From Maniola hyperantus (Eukaryota; Arthropoda; Insecta; Lepidoptera; Nymphalidae), in contig NC_048553.1 of the NCBI RefSeq assembly GCF_902806685.2, forward strand, positions 3,455,099-3,519,098: DNA of 64,000 nt. Direction: 5' to 3'. Shown piece by piece: positions 21,331-33,446 of this stretch. The translations under genes were made by a program, and so were the position numbers. The notes beneath the pieces were generated by a model that was given only the letters and a program-made list of their open reading frames with translations, was not told the DNA's origin and made no database searches. Each line of letters starts with the position of its first letter. Position 1 is the stretch's first letter.

Positions 21331-22557
21331 TGTCTTTTGATTGTAAGTTACAAGTGGGGTAGGAAAAGAAAAAGGGCCTAAGCCCGTGTTCGATTAAATT
21401 CTAATAAAATCTGTGCTTTTTGAGCAACTTGGCAACCGGACACCGTGATAGCCTGAAAACGAGCCTTTTCGGCTACGACAGCACAAACGTGTGTCAAACA
21501 CAGGAATCCGTTGGAATAGCAATCTTTTTTGGCGATAACTTTACTTTTTGGGGTTAGCCGCTTTTTATCAAAAAGTCGGTCGGAATAAGCTGGGTGCTAG
21601 ACCAACGAGGACATCTTCTAGCTACATAAGAACTGTTTGTATCGCAAGAGTCAGGTTTAGAAACGAGTCGACTCACGCCCGAGGCAACACTCACACGCGT
21701 TACGTCGTGAATCAATATCGGCGGACCCTTATTAATTAGTGCGTTCGTTACGCGGACCCTCGCACCTTCCCCCTCCCTTACTCCACCCTCCATACCCCAG
21801 CCTCACCCCCTACCGGTTCCGGCGATGAGCGTTTTTAATTAGGATCCCGAAGGCGATGTTGACACCTTCCTTGCAAATAAAGGTGGCAGCTGAATGAGGG
21901 CTCGATTGGAACACGTATACAGAATTTCAAAGACTGCGGGGTCTTTTTTACTTCGGTACGTTTATGGGGTAAACTTAGCCCGAGCGGCAAGTATTGACAT
22001 ATAGGCATTAAGTACCTATGCCTTATATCTAGGAGTGGGTACTTGATGTTTAGGGACTCTTTTTCTTGAGGTTTAGGGTAAAGTTGTTGTAATAGGAAAC
22101 TTAGAGCGCAAAAATACTTTTGAAACGCGCGAAATTTGGTTCAGAGATAACTTGCACACCGGGGACGGACATAGGCTCCTTTTTGTCCTGGAAAATCAAA
22201 TGGTAGCCATTGGTTTTAAAAAAAAAAATCAACGTGGTCGTACGAAGTCGCGGGCATCATCTATTTGGCACAATGATATTTTGCATTCTGATGATTGATT
22301 GACGCAGCTTATTTTTTACTTCGGAAAATCACTTCGGATTATATTTCGACAATTGAATTAAATTTGTACTTCATGTACAGTATAAGTGAATGAAAAAATC
22401 CACTCAATTTTATCCTTACAGGAATCTATTCACCAAATAATAGCCAAAATAGGTACATTAGTAAAAATTCTCAATTCCCATTTGCCCGCGTTCCCAGTGA
22501 CGGCGAATTTGCATCGGAAAGAAAGGAAAAAGGGGTAAAAAGATCTCACCCCCTTTA
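21331..22557. other. Intergenic, nothing recognised
   Basis: Overlapping frames at 21548-21793 on both strands are treated as chance. No repeats matched. Confidence 0.3.
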
Positions 22558-22577
22558 CCCCCCCCCCCCCCCCCCCC
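22558..22577 (+). repeat. Poly-C tract
   Basis: Twenty consecutive C residues. Unusual in an AT-rich region, and its exact length is prone to assembly error. Confidence 0.9.
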
Positions 22578-22907
22578 TGAGACCAACGCGCTAGCCACCA
22601 CACGTGTCCTATTAAAGGACGTATAGCTACTCACTGTGTAGATAGACAGGGAAAGAAAAGGAAGGTATCAGCTACCTTAATTGAACTAAGGTTCAGTTAA
22701 AAGTGGTAAAAGTGTTAAACGCATTACAAGCGGTAAAACGTACAGTAACGACTGAATGTACGGCTGAATGTAAGTTCTTGCATACTTATATTATAGCAAT
22801 TTGTCATTTCGCTACCTTAATTTTTTGCAAATTAATTAAGCAACCGATTAAGAACAACAAGAAAGATCATACAACGGACAGATATTTTCGAATTAAAAAT
22901 ATTAAAA

Positions 22908-23188
22908 TACTAGATGTTGCCCGCGACTACGTTCGCGTGGATTTAGGTTTCTTAAATCCCGTGGTAACTCTTTGATTTTCCGGGATTAAAAGTAGCCTTT
23001 GTCCTTCCCCGGGATGCAAGCTATCTCTGTACCAAATTTTTACAAAGCTTTTCACGGCCCATCCGTGCAGCCCATTTCAATGGAAATGGGCTGAACGGAT
23101 GGGCCGTGAAACGTTAGCCGACGGACAGACGGACAGACAGACGGATAGACAAAAGACAGGCACACTTTCACATTTATAATATTAAGTA
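22908..23188 (+). repeat. Dispersed repeat B with an internal inverted duplication
   Basis: Starts 'actagatgttgcccgcgac' and ends 'actttcacatttataatat'. The stretch 23050-23111 contains an extra inverted arm not present in other B copies, so the copy is longer than usual. Confidence 0.78.
23050..23111. repeat. ~29-bp-arm inverted duplication in repeat B
   Basis: Arms around 'tttcacggcccatccgt' and its complement 'acggatgggccgtgaaa' pair, with one mismatch, around a 3-4-nt centre near 23079-23082. Confidence 0.85.
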
Positions 23189-23741
23189 TGGATTACTTTA
23201 CATAGTCTCCTGCGGGTTGGCGAATGGCCGATATAAAAATATCTAAAAAATAAAATTAGGTTGATCAAGTGCGAATGATACTCAACATTCTACAATCCAT
23301 ATTCCCGCACCTGGCTACGAACACGTTCGGCTCTCTCCGAACTTTTATTCAAATCCTTTGCCTCGAGCGATACACAAAAACTCTTTGAAAAATCCATTGA
23401 ACCCTGCAATGTTAGGTTAAAAAAGTTCCGCGCTCTCCTCGGAAAATTTTCTCGAAATTCCAGATGCAAATTCGAATTGAATTGTAACGTAGGTATGTTA
23501 TACAGATATTTTAAGTGAAATAATTTGTTTTATTTAAAAATTCTTATATTATCCATTCGTGAACGTAGACGTCACGTAAAAAATGTTCTTATATTTACGG
23601 CGAATTTTTCGCGAAGTAGGTAGTCAGCAGCGAGTAGGTCGTAAACGGACGCTCGCCTCTCCACCGACTACAAGGCAAACTGCCTTATATACTGTCATAC
23701 ACTGAAGAAAAAGATCTTCTGTCTACACAGGACGCTAGTTA

Positions 23742-23914
23742 CAGTACGCGGCCGAAAGTAATGTACGTCGACCTTTAGAAGGAGATTTGTAGAGCGTTGT
23801 CCCTATCGTTGAGAGTGACAAAACGTCATAAATAGGTATGAAGTGACAGAGACGCTTTACAAAGCCGAAATGTCATTCTAAAGGCCGATGTACATTACTT
23901 TCGGCCGAGTATTG
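23742..23914. mobile_element. MITE family M1, copy 3
   Basis: CAGTACGCGGCCGAAAG and complementary end, TA on both sides (23740-23741 and 23915-23916). Confidence 0.88.
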
Positions 23915-24701
23915 TAGCTAGCTAGTTATTTTATAATTTCTATATAGAAACTCGTTCATAGACGCGACTTCGACCGTAGATCAAGTTTTCTTTAAAAATC
24001 CCGGCCAAACTTTTTGATTTTCCGGGATCAAAAGTAGTCTAGGAGACGGAGATGGAGGTGGACTGCGGGACGCAAGCTATCCCTGTACCAAGTTACGTGA
24101 AAATCGAGTGAACAGATAGGTCGTGAAAGTAAAACAAACAGATAGAAGACAACGTATCTAAAGCACAAGTTCCTGAACGTAGACGTCACGTAGAAAATGT
24201 TCATATTTACGGCCAGTTTCTTATCCTTCGCGGAGTAGTTTAGCAGCGAATAGGTCGTAAACGGACGCTCGCACTCGACCGACTACGGAGCAAACTAGTC
24301 ACTAGAGAAAGAAGAAAATTATCTACTATACAGGATGCTAGTTAGCTAGACTAGTTAATTTATAATTTAATTTATATAAAACTTATAGCCTGTGAATTTA
24401 GGTTTTTAAAAATCCCGGGAAAACTTTGATTTTCCGGTATAAAAAGTAGCCTATGAGTTGGAAACGGTAGCTACCCGCAAGCTTTCTCTTTACCAAATTT
24501 TACCAAAATCAGCCCATCTGGGCCATGAACAGATAACAGACAAGCTAAGTTCTTAACGTAGACGCCACGTAGAAAATGTTCTCATTCACGGCGAGTTTAT
24601 TATCCTTCGCGAAGTAGTTAGCAGCGAGTAGGTCATAAACGGACGCTCGCCGCTCCACCTACGATCCTACTACGGAGCAAACTGCCTTATTAAGTGTCAG
24701 G

Positions 24702-24899
24702 CGCCGTTCTATTGTCATCGCTCGTGCGATGATGCGGTGCGATTTCATCGTGCGATGAAATACAATATGAACGCATCGCATGATCGCGCGATCTTCAATA
24801 GGACATTCAGTAGAACACAGTTTGTTTGAACGCACGGGACGCGCGATCACTTTCGTCAGATGCACGCATCATCGCACGAGCGATGACAATAGGACGGCG
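24702..24899. mobile_element. MITE M4
   Basis: Inverted ends of about 35 bp: the left reads 'cgccgttctattgtcatcgc' then 'tcgtgcgatgatgcg', and the right is its complement with one mismatch. Interior rich in GCGATC. Alignment with the other two units of the triplication shows it is an insertion between 'gtcag' and 'gagaaaa'. Confidence 0.85.
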
Positions 24900-25090
24900 G
24901 GAGAAAAAAGAAAATCATCTTCTTCTATTATACAGAATGCTAGTGCTTAATTTTTATATAGAAACCTGTTGATACACGCGACTTTGTGCGCAAATTAAGT
25001 TTTCTTTAAAAATCCCGGCAAACATTTTGATTTTCGGCATAAAAATTAGCCTAGGAGGTAAAGTGCGGAGCGCAAGCTATCTCTGTAGCA

Positions 25091-25883
25091 AGTTAATAGA
25101 TTAGGGGGTCACAACAAATTTGGTAACCATCACCGATATGAATTTTGTTGGATTCAGAGGATAGAGGGCAACTCTCTGAAGACAAATACGCTACTCTGCC
25201 AGCTCTGAGTGGTTGACATAAGTATTTATGGCGCCTGAAAGACGTACCTATGCTTGTGCCGGATAACTTCTTACAAAGTCACACAATACTTAAATTGAAT
25301 AGGATATACGGTATACCTAAGTTTCGGAAAGTCGTTTTTAGCTACTTTTTGTATCATTTTACTTATATGATTTATAATAATTGTACCATGTAAATTGTGT
25401 GAATGTGCATATAGTGTTTGCTTTCAAATGATTTTACACACAACGTCATGTAATTTAACTTTATGTAGTAATTTAAGATTATTTTTATAAAAATCGCTAG
25501 CGAACCTTATTAATAAAAATGAAATAAAAATAGCCATTTGCCATACATCCATAGTTACTAAAATTCTTTAGGTAAGTACCTACCTAATGTTATGTTATGT
25601 AGTGAGGAAACCTACCTATAATATTATGTTCTCTATAATATTCTATATCCAAGTTGTGTGAAGTCTGCCAATCGGCATTGGGCCATCCAAATTATCCATG
25701 TAGTCGGAAACACTACACCTACAGACTGAATGGCAATTTTATAACAGCCATAATGACATGACACCTCTTTCCTTCATATAGTAGATATTAGATATCAGAC
25801 ACTCTTTCGCATAGTTTAGCAAATAGGTACGTCGTAGGCATGAGATGAGCCATGCCATGCGTGAGGCACAAACTACGAACAGG
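25091..25883. other. Intergenic, nothing recognised
   Basis: AT-rich, no supported features. Confidence 0.3.
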
Positions 25884-25885
25884 TA

Positions 25886-26154
25886 TAGTGCATTCAATAT
25901 TAACTGGCGTGTTTCCAATTGAGTCCGTCATTAGCAATAACAATAGCATTAAGTCGTGGCGGGTGAATTAAAAAGTATCAACACTGGTTGGTTTGCAACA
26001 AAATATATAAGGTTGAACCGGCTCCTTTAAAACGAATGTGCTCTATGAGTGTTTGGTTTATTACCTCTATTGTTCACGTGGCATATCGAATGTAATCCTA
26101 TTGTTATTGCTACGGTCTCAAGTGGAAACACGCCAGTTTTTATTGAATGCACTA
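25886..26154. mobile_element. MITE M5 with long TIRs
   Basis: About 60-bp inverted ends, outermost 'tatagtgcattcaat', inner 'agcaataacaatag', flanked by TA at 25884-25885 and 26155-26156. 269 bp. Tc1/mariner-type TA duplication is the simplest reading. Confidence 0.85.
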
Positions 26155-26156
26155 TA

Positions 26157-26697
26157 CGATTATTGAGCAAAATGAACTATCTAGGTATATGACATTATAT
26201 ATAATATTATATTCTGCATATAATATTCTGATGATATTGCTAAAAGAGTATACTTAATAGTGAATATCGCAACATTGTGCTTGTTTATAGATTCCAAGTT
26301 GAGACACCACGCGTTTGGCTCTTACCGGATAAGTATTTAGGAACCAGCTCCTATTTAAATAATAATTCATCGATCAAAATATTTGTATAATAATATTTGC
26401 TATTGCTGCACAATCTAGAAAGGCTACATCATCATTGAAAATGTATGACTTCATTCTGCTGTAGAATTCCGGAAAAGTTATTCATTTTGAAAAATAAAAT
26501 AAAAATTAATTATTGCCAGCATATTTTTAGGATAATGTGTTCTACTTTATCGTTTAAACTATCGTGAGTTTTCATCATTATAATAGCTAATACCGGCTGG
26601 ACGTGGTTAGTCAAAGTACTAAGTAGGCCCGACTAGTTTCGAACCCATCTGGGGTCCTTTTACAGCAGAGTCCCTCCAAAGTTCAGGTGGTATTAGT
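26157..26697. other. Intergenic with an old repeat piece
   Basis: 26590-26690 ('gtggttagtcaaagt' to 'cgaacccatctggggtcc') is related to the hairpin sequence at 1712-1835. Nothing else. Confidence 0.35.
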
Positions 26698-26918
26698 TAT
26701 CCATACTAATATTATTATAAATGCAAAAGTGTGTCTGTCTGCGAGCTTTTCACGGCTCAACGGCTCAACCGATTTTGATGAAATTTGGTACAGAGACAGC
26801 TTGCATCCCGGGGAAGGACATAGGCTACTTATTATCCCGGAAGATAATTAAAGAGTTCCCACGGGATTTTCAAAAACCTAAATCCACGCGGACGAAGTCG
26901 CGGCCATCATCTAGTATT
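26698..26918 (-). repeat. Dispersed repeat B, reversed copy
   Basis: From 'attataaatgcaaaagtgtg' to 'gacgaagtcgcggccatca', with 'ttgatgaaatttggtacaga' inside. Confidence 0.75.
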
Positions 26919-27014
26919 CTATAAGTACTGACTGCAATGAAACTTTTTTTAAAGCGTGAGGCCCGCCTAATTCACGGGTATATATCACAATACTGTACAT
27001 ACATCTTCATAATA

Positions 27015-27655
27015 TTACTAGCAGATGCCCGCGACTTCGTCCACGTACTGGTTTTACATGAGATCTGAAATTTTCCCGCTGCAAAAGGCCGCACTTCCCT
27101 ACTCAGTCTCACCTTAAGACACGGAACCCAGAATACCTAAATGCCGATTTTCATATTTCTAACTTCAAAAACGTAGGATTTTCATATTTAACCCTTCCAC
27201 CGGCACCCCCATTTTACTCCCTTAGGGGGGGAATTTAGTTAGATCCTTTCTTATCTGATACCTACCCCCTAGAAATAGCCTAAATTTCAAATTTCAATTA
27301 AAAATAACAATTGTTAAAACTTTTCTATAAAAACATTGCCCCCCTATTTTACCACCCTTAAGGGGGGAATTTCCCAAATTGAATTATACAGATTTTTATT
27401 ATTTAAAGCTAATAACCTAAATGTCGATTTTCACGTCTCTAACTCCAAAAACATAGGACTTTCATACAACCTTCGACCCCCCCTTTCGCACCCTTAGGGG
27501 GAGAATTTTTCAAAACCGTTTCTTAGCTGATACCTATGTCCTAGAAAGAACTACCTTCCAAATTTCAAGTTTGTAGGCTTTATAGTTTCTGAGATTTCGT
27601 GATTAGTCAGTGAGTCAGTCAGTCAGTGAGTGAGTGTATTTCTCTTTTATATATT
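27015..27655 (+). repeat. Long relative of dispersed repeat C
   Basis: Starts 'ctagcagatgcccgcgac' and ends in AGTC repeats and 'ttttatatatttagat'. Three internal subrepeats each carry a 'cccttaggggg...gaattt' block (near 27220, 27355 and 27490), so the interior is itself tandemly duplicated (~135 bp). Confidence 0.6.
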
Positions 27656-28110
27656 TAGATGTTCGTACATAACACAAACCCCTATCAAGTCACGTCAACA
27701 TGCCGTACACAGGGTATATACCTGCATATATACGAGGTAGGTACATAAGCAAATGTATAGCACAATCGGCCGCTGGTAAGACGGGCGACCGCACGAACAG
27801 CCTTTGTGCGGGTTGGTTGCTAAATTACACCTAGCATACACTGGTTAGCGGAGCGATTCTAATTTTAATAAATATCTAGATAAATATTATTTTATTTGAG
27901 ACCATAGCGCAAACACAGTACAAATTTAGATACATATAGAAACAATATCACAAATACTTAGTCTTAAAATACGGCTTTCCATGCATTTCAATCGAGAAAA
28001 CCACCACTATTACGTAGCTCTATTAGATAAGTGTACGTGTATAACAAAGGCAGCGATCTTCTCAGCTAAATTGCATGATATTACAACTAATCTAAAAAAT
28101 ATCATGTAGT
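27656..28110. other. Intergenic, nothing recognised
   Basis: No features supported. Confidence 0.3.
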
Positions 28111-28312
28111 CCCGTTGTCCCCGTTAGCCGTATCCCTGTTAACGGGGACATCGTGATTTCAATAAAATTACTAAAAACTTATCCCGTTGTCGTTTCCGTT
28201 TAACGGGGACATCGGGATTTGAATAAAATTATTAAAACCTTATCCCGTTGTCCCCGTTGTCGTTTCTGTTTAACGGGGACGACGGTATTTGGATAAACTT
28301 ATTGAAAATCTA
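28111..28312. repeat. Three-unit tandem repeat with GTCCCC/GGGGAC dyads
   Basis: Units start with 'cccgttgtc' at 28111, 28183 and 28244 (72 and 61 bp apart). Each contains CCGTT and AACGGGGAC that can pair. Spacer sequence 'ataaaattattaaaac' is AT-rich. Confidence 0.85.
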
Positions 28313-29635
28313 AAAAAACCAATTTCACCCTCACCAACAGGAACACCCTGGTACACCCGTTTTGCCAGTAGGGATTGCGAACCCAATCCGGCGGATCCAA
28401 AATCCGTTCAATGAGATCTGGTTCATTTTGGTACCTACTGGATCCAACTATTTCTAGCGGATCCGGTGCGGATTAAGATAAACAATAAAATAAGTTGCGA
28501 AAATGGTATTTGTGCAAAATACTCGTATCGAATTGTAACTAGCAAGAAACGCAGTACCTACCTAACGACTATTTAAACGGGTTTCCACTAGATACCACTA
28601 TTAGACTGGTCTGGTTTTGATAGTTTTATTGTAAAACAAAGCCTTTTTTAAAGTTTCTGTACCATATAAATTAGATCGCTGCCTCTCGTCTCTATAGCCC
28701 AACTCTCTCGTGGAGCGGGCGAGCGTCAGGTGCCCATATTTTGGCCGCTACGCTCGGACAGCCTTCGTTCAGTTTATGTAGCATATAAACATAATTTATA
28801 TAGCTGCCATAATATAGCTCCTATATAGCCTGCACCTACTAATAGTTCTGCGTATTAAGAGCTTCGAGCTTTCTCAGTTCTCAAGTCATACAAAAGTTGA
28901 CAGTCTACTGCTGGACAAAGGCCTTCTTGTGTGTGTTTTTTAAATTAAATCGTCAATAGATATTTGCACGTCTTGAGATAGTGCTAGACCAGCCTTGGAC
29001 CTTTTTTTCAAGACCAGCATTAGTCCATTATATAGAAAGATAATTAGGTACCTAATATCATAACATATTGCATGCAAAAATAAAGTAAATAGGCAGAATT
29101 TGGCTGTACCTTTTTGTTTTTGTAACATCTCCACTGTTTACCCATGTTCGCAATAAAGAAATTTGAATTGAGTTGAATAATAAGATTCATAAGACAGCAG
29201 AAAATCTGCACATCATCTTAGTTGTTTTACTTAAAACATTGCTACCCTATTGGCTATTGTGTAGTTTTGACATCTACTCGTGTAGTTTTGATTTGAAATA
29301 ATGTAGGTATATTGTATATATTTCATTTTTTAAGTAGAACCAGATTTTTGGTAATTCAGTCAAAAACGGAGGTTAGGAAAATCCGGTTAATAATGGCAGG
29401 TACCTAATATAGTTCCGTATTCTGCAGACGGCTATAAACCGTAGATATAGGTGAGTAGATATACGTATAATATGTATGTACGGTCGGTATCGCAGCGCGA
29501 ACGCTTTGCTCTCAGGCGCTCACTGCACTGCCTCCTAATGACCACGTTAGTAGAGGCTAGGCTATAGTAAGGCAACTGTTTTGGAGCCAGCGATAGCGAT
29601 TAGCGATTTTGGTTTTAATTCTTCGCCTGAAACAA
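28313..29635. other. Intergenic, nothing recognised
   Basis: A GGATCC-rich patch lies at 28390-28470. No gene or repeat supported. Confidence 0.3.
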
Positions 29636-29775
29636 GTAATAATAATAATAATAAATACTTTGCACAACCACAAGAAGGATTACATTAAAGAATAAAAAAC
29701 ACAGACAGAAGGAAGATACAAAAGGCGGCCTTATCTCTAATTAGCGATCTCTACCAGGCAACCTTAAGGTGACGC
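29636..29775 (-). mobile_element. Probable LINE 3' end, reversed
   Basis: 'taataataataataaatac' then 'cacaaccacaagaaggatt' and 'aaggcggccttatctctaat' look like a reversed non-LTR 3' UTR with an AAT-type tail. I recall this block from lepidopteran genomes, and there is no second copy here to confirm it. Confidence 0.4.
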
Positions 29776-30479
29776 TGGATGCACGTCCGAACTGCTCGGC
29801 CCACGTGGGTAACCTGTATGCTATTTCACCTAACATTGTGATAGAAAGAAATAGACTCAGTGATGAGCAGTGTAGCGAGTGCATGCGCTCACACTAGCGT
29901 CCGGATATATTGATGATGGCACACAGATAGTTGGACAGATGTCACCGATGAATTTTTGTAAATATATGATTTATGAAGGAACTACTTATTTCAATTATTA
30001 TTGTATAAGATTTTATGGAAGAGCGGGGTCGCCTGCCACGAGTACTCGTAGCAATACTAAAACAGTTACTGGGATGGTCCCAATTACTACGCACTATGTG
30101 AAATTGTTTTACCTACTGAAATAAATATTTTTTAATTTTTTTTTGAATGATAATGATTACCTACTTATCTTTTGATGAATACTATAAAATCTCAGTTACA
30201 TACATACCTATTAGGTAACTACTGCCTCAGCGTGTATAAACAACTCGTATATATTATAGAAATCCATACTTCTATGAAGTGTCTGTCTGTAATTTCGAAA
30301 TAACTACCGCAAGCTCATAATATTGTTATTTGAACTGTACCATAACAGCTGAATCAAACGTTTTTAAAAACTGTCTGTCTGTCTGTCTGTTTGAAGTTTG
30401 AACGGGCTAATCTTCGGAACGGCAGAACCTATTTTGACGGGACTTTTACAGACAAGTAGAGAATTAACAAAGGATACTT
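29776..30479. other. Intergenic; possible old dispersed repeat
   Basis: 30260-30470 has CTGT repeats (30370-30391) and 'ttttgacgggacttttacag', a layout like the CTGT-containing repeats A and H, but too diverged to assign. Confidence 0.35.
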
Positions 30480-30810
30480 TTTTAACCGACTTTTAAAAAA
30501 GGAGTTGTGTTTTTCTACCTATGTACACAGAAATCTCCGAGATTTCTGAACCGATTTGCGTATTTTTTTTAATTGATAAAGAAACTTTGCAACATTGTCC
30601 TATATAAAATGTGGATTTCAACTCCTCAATCCTGATGCTGCAGGGGACATGACCACCAAAACTTATGGGATTTTGAAACTGTCGGTTATAAATTGATATT
30701 GAGAGGTAGGTACCTATATCTACCAAGTAAAGACTTTATCATTGAACTCGAAGACCCACTTCTCGACCCTGATGCTGTACCTAAGGAATTGCATTGCTAA
30801 ATCGTGGTGA
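30480..30810 (+). repeat. Dispersed repeat G ('ttttaaccgacttttaaaaa')
   Basis: Contains twice a block with 'ctgatgctg' following 'ctcctcaatc' or 'ctcgaccc', which also recurs at 37500-37860 ('ctcttcaaccctgatgatg', 'ctcttcaatactgatgctg'). Diverged and non-coding. Confidence 0.5.
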
Positions 30811-31649
30811 TCCCACGGAATTTTAAATGAATCATCGCCCACGCCCGTTCGGTACCCTCATTCCGCACATTGTTTTGATTAGTCAGTCCACCAATCACAA
30901 CAAAGCATTCTCCACTGTCCCCCGCCAACATTTTACGATTTTGTTTTCATGTAAAACCTTGTATATGCGTACTCTAGGAGTTGAATTCTCTGTGCTGGCG
31001 GATTACCTATTAGGAACACATGATTACACATTCGTTTGTCTGTGAAAATAACTTTTGTTGCCTACACTTATCTATTAGTAGCGACTAAAAACTATATATA
31101 CTATCTACTTGTGTATACAAAAGTCAAAATAAATTCCACTTTGATCTCAAAAATGAAAATTTTATTTTTATAAGTAGGAAGTAGGTACAATTCAATTTCC
31201 CTCTAAAAGCCCACTACACACATAAACACAATATGTATCATTTTCTGTTTCAACAGTCACATTAGATGTATCATTCGACGCAGAACTATTGAAGCTCTCC
31301 ATTTCATTTCTGGAATTAATAAACATACAATCAACATAATTATATTGTGAGTAGAGTAGAGAGAGATTGAGATTGATTGAGAGAGAGAGAGAAAGAGAGA
31401 TTGTAGAGATTATTATCTATATAGAATGTATGCAAAAAACATAGCATAACAACTTACAAGTATGGTATGGTAGACCTTTCAATATTTAGTACAGAATTGA
31501 ATGTTGCAGCATCATGTTGGATTTCAGTGGTACGTATATTGGGCATATTCATTTTATTTTCCTTGTTTTCTTCTAAAAGGAATGTCTTGAGTCACTAAAA
31601 TACAACATAATTCAGCATTGACAAATCTGACAACAAATAGTAAATCTCT
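30811..31649. other. Intergenic; GA/GATT microsatellite 31357-31402
   Basis: Nothing else recognised. Confidence 0.3.
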
Positions 31650-31848
31650 ATATTATATAAAAATGAATCGCTGAATGTGTTGCTGATCGCAAATCTCGAG
31701 AACAGCTGCACCGATTTCGCTAATTCTTTTTGATAATATTCCTTGAAGTACGGGGATGGTTCTTATGGAGAGAATTTTTTTTAAAAAGTCCTGAAAAAGA
31801 ATCGACTGTAGGCGGTGCGAAGTTCGTCGGGGCAGCTAGTAACATAAT
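31650..31848 (-). repeat. Dispersed repeat D, reversed
   Basis: 'aaaaatgaatcgctgaatg' to 'gttcgtcggggcagctagt', same family as 7986-8172. Confidence 0.78.
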
Positions 31849-31889
31849 AATTATATTATCCTAATCCTAATCTAAATATTTAAAAGAAA

Positions 31890-32128
31890 AAGGTGACTGA
31901 CTGACTGACTGACTGACTGACTGACTGACTGACTGACTGACTGATCTATCAACGCACAGCTCAAAATACTGGACGGATCGTGCTGAAATTTGGCATGCAG
32001 ATAGCTATTATGACGCAGGCATCCACTAAGAAGGGATTTTTGAAAATTCAACTCTGGAGGGGGTGAAATAGGGGTTCGAAATTTTGTGTAGCCCACGCGG
32101 ACGAAGTCGCGAGCATAAGCTAGTCTAT
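31890..32128 (-). repeat. Dispersed repeat C with an expanded GACT tract, reversed
   Basis: A GACT tract of about 13 units (31894-31944) precedes 'gatctatcaacgcacagctc'. The copy ends 'gacgaagtcgcgagcataag'. Confidence 0.82.
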
Positions 32129-32312
32129 AATATAAAAATGAATCACTAAATGTCATCGCAAATCTCGAGAACAGCTGAACCGATTTCGCTAATTCTTTTT
32201 TTAAATTAGGTATTCCTTGAAGTACGAGGATGGTTCTTACCGAGAGAAAAATTTAAAAAATTTGAATCGACTGTTAGGCCGTAGGCGGAACGAAGTTCGC
32301 CAGGGCAGCTAG
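32126..32312 (-). repeat. Dispersed repeat D, reversed
   Basis: Immediately abuts repeat C. Ends 'gttcgccagggcagctagt'. Confidence 0.78.
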
Positions 32313-32313
32313 T

Positions 32314-32514
32314 GGAATTATAAATGTGAAAGTGTAGATGTTTGGATGTTTGTTACTCAATCACGCAAAAAAGGCTGAACGGATTTGAATGAAATTTAGA
32401 ATTCTTAACTGGATTAACACATAGGCTACTTTTTATCCCGGAAAATCAAAGAGTTCCCGCGGGATTTTGAAAAATGTGAAATCCACGCGGACGAAGTCGC
32501 GGGCATTAGCTAGT
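32314..32514 (-). repeat. Dispersed repeat B, reversed
   Basis: Immediately abuts repeat D. 'ttataaatgtgaaagtgtag' to 'gacgaagtcgcgggcattag'. Confidence 0.78.
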
Positions 32515-32694
32515 ATCTAAATAATATCAACTTACAAACACAGTGTCAAATTTTCAGAAGCTAGCTCTAAATGGTACGGTGTGATAGCATCATAATCTAA
32601 TTCAATTCGATTTTTTGCTTTGTCGTTTCCTTGTCAAAGAAAATCCTGTGATCCACTAAAATAGAAGTATAATATATAAGTATTTATTAAAAAT
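32515..32694. other. Spacer
   Basis: No feature. Confidence 0.3.
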
Positions 32695-32935
32695 AAATAA
32701 ATGTCATCATCAAATTCACCATCCTGGAGAACCTTGAAAACGACACTCGCGTCTATTTTTTATAAAAAGTGCTGGCCCGCCATCTTAGATTAAAAAATTA
32801 ATGTCATTATCAAAACCAGCATCCTGGAAACCCTGAAAACGACACCCATTTCTATTTTTTGTGAAAAGTGCATGTCTGCTATTTTGGATTTGAAAATAAA
32901 TGTCATTATCAAATTCAGCATCCCGGAAAAGTACA
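32695..32935. repeat. ~100-bp tandem repeat, 2.4 units
   Basis: 'aatgtcat(c/t)atcaaa' begins units at about 32700, 32801 and 32900. Each has 'catcc(t/c)gga' and the first two 'gaaaacgacac'. Diverged, non-coding. Confidence 0.8.
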
Positions 32936-33226
32936 TATTCAGTCAAATAAAATTCCCGTCGAGTCACATTGTTACTCACGTCGGGTGAGACTCACAGGAA
33001 TAACCCCGAAAAAGTAATGGCATTATCATCACAAGATAATATTATGGTTTGGAAAGATTCTGATGAATTTTAATAGATCTCCTCTTTGCAAGGGATTTGC
33101 TTTTGCGAGTCTAAACCGTTTCTTTTTCCTCTTCCGCCAATCCATTTTTGTTTCTGTTACATGAAAACTCAAGTATATAATTAAATTGTCTAAGCACACA
33201 ATATGACCTACATACTTATATTTGTA
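32936..33226. other. Spacer
   Basis: No feature. Confidence 0.3.
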
Positions 33227-33412
33227 ACTAGATGATACACGCGACTTCGTCCGCGAGGATATAGTGGTTTTTTAATCCCGCGAGAACTCTTTCAAAAGCG
33301 ATCACTATTTCAAATTTCAGCCAAATCCGTCTTGTACTTTTTGCGTGAAAGGGTAACAAACCTATACACACACACACGCAGATACAAAATTTCGCCTTTA
33401 TAATATAAGTGT
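33227..33412 (+). repeat. Dispersed repeat B
   Basis: 'ctagatgatacacgcgact' to 'ttcgcctttataatataag', shortened, with a CA run at 33367-33378. Confidence 0.7.
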
Positions 33413-33446
33413 GATTTGACAACCCTGACTTTCGGAATTCGGATAA

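Larger units (their letters stand above)
23560..25090 (+). repeat. Tandem triplication of a ~0.4-0.6-kb segment
   Basis: The block 'gaacgtagacgtcacgta' starts near 23562 and 24176 and, as 'taacgtagacgccacgta', near 24556. It is followed each time by 'cgtaaacggacgctcgc' (third copy 'cataaacgg...') and then a repeat-B fragment (about 23935, 24375 and 24935). Copy 1 is lengthened by MITE M1 (23742-23914) and copy 3 by MITE M4 (24702-24899). The insertions postdate the duplications because each is private to one copy. Confidence 0.85.

Noticed and set aside
22558..22577. Poly-C as a functional element
   Set aside because: More simply a homopolymer expansion; its length may be a sequencing artefact.
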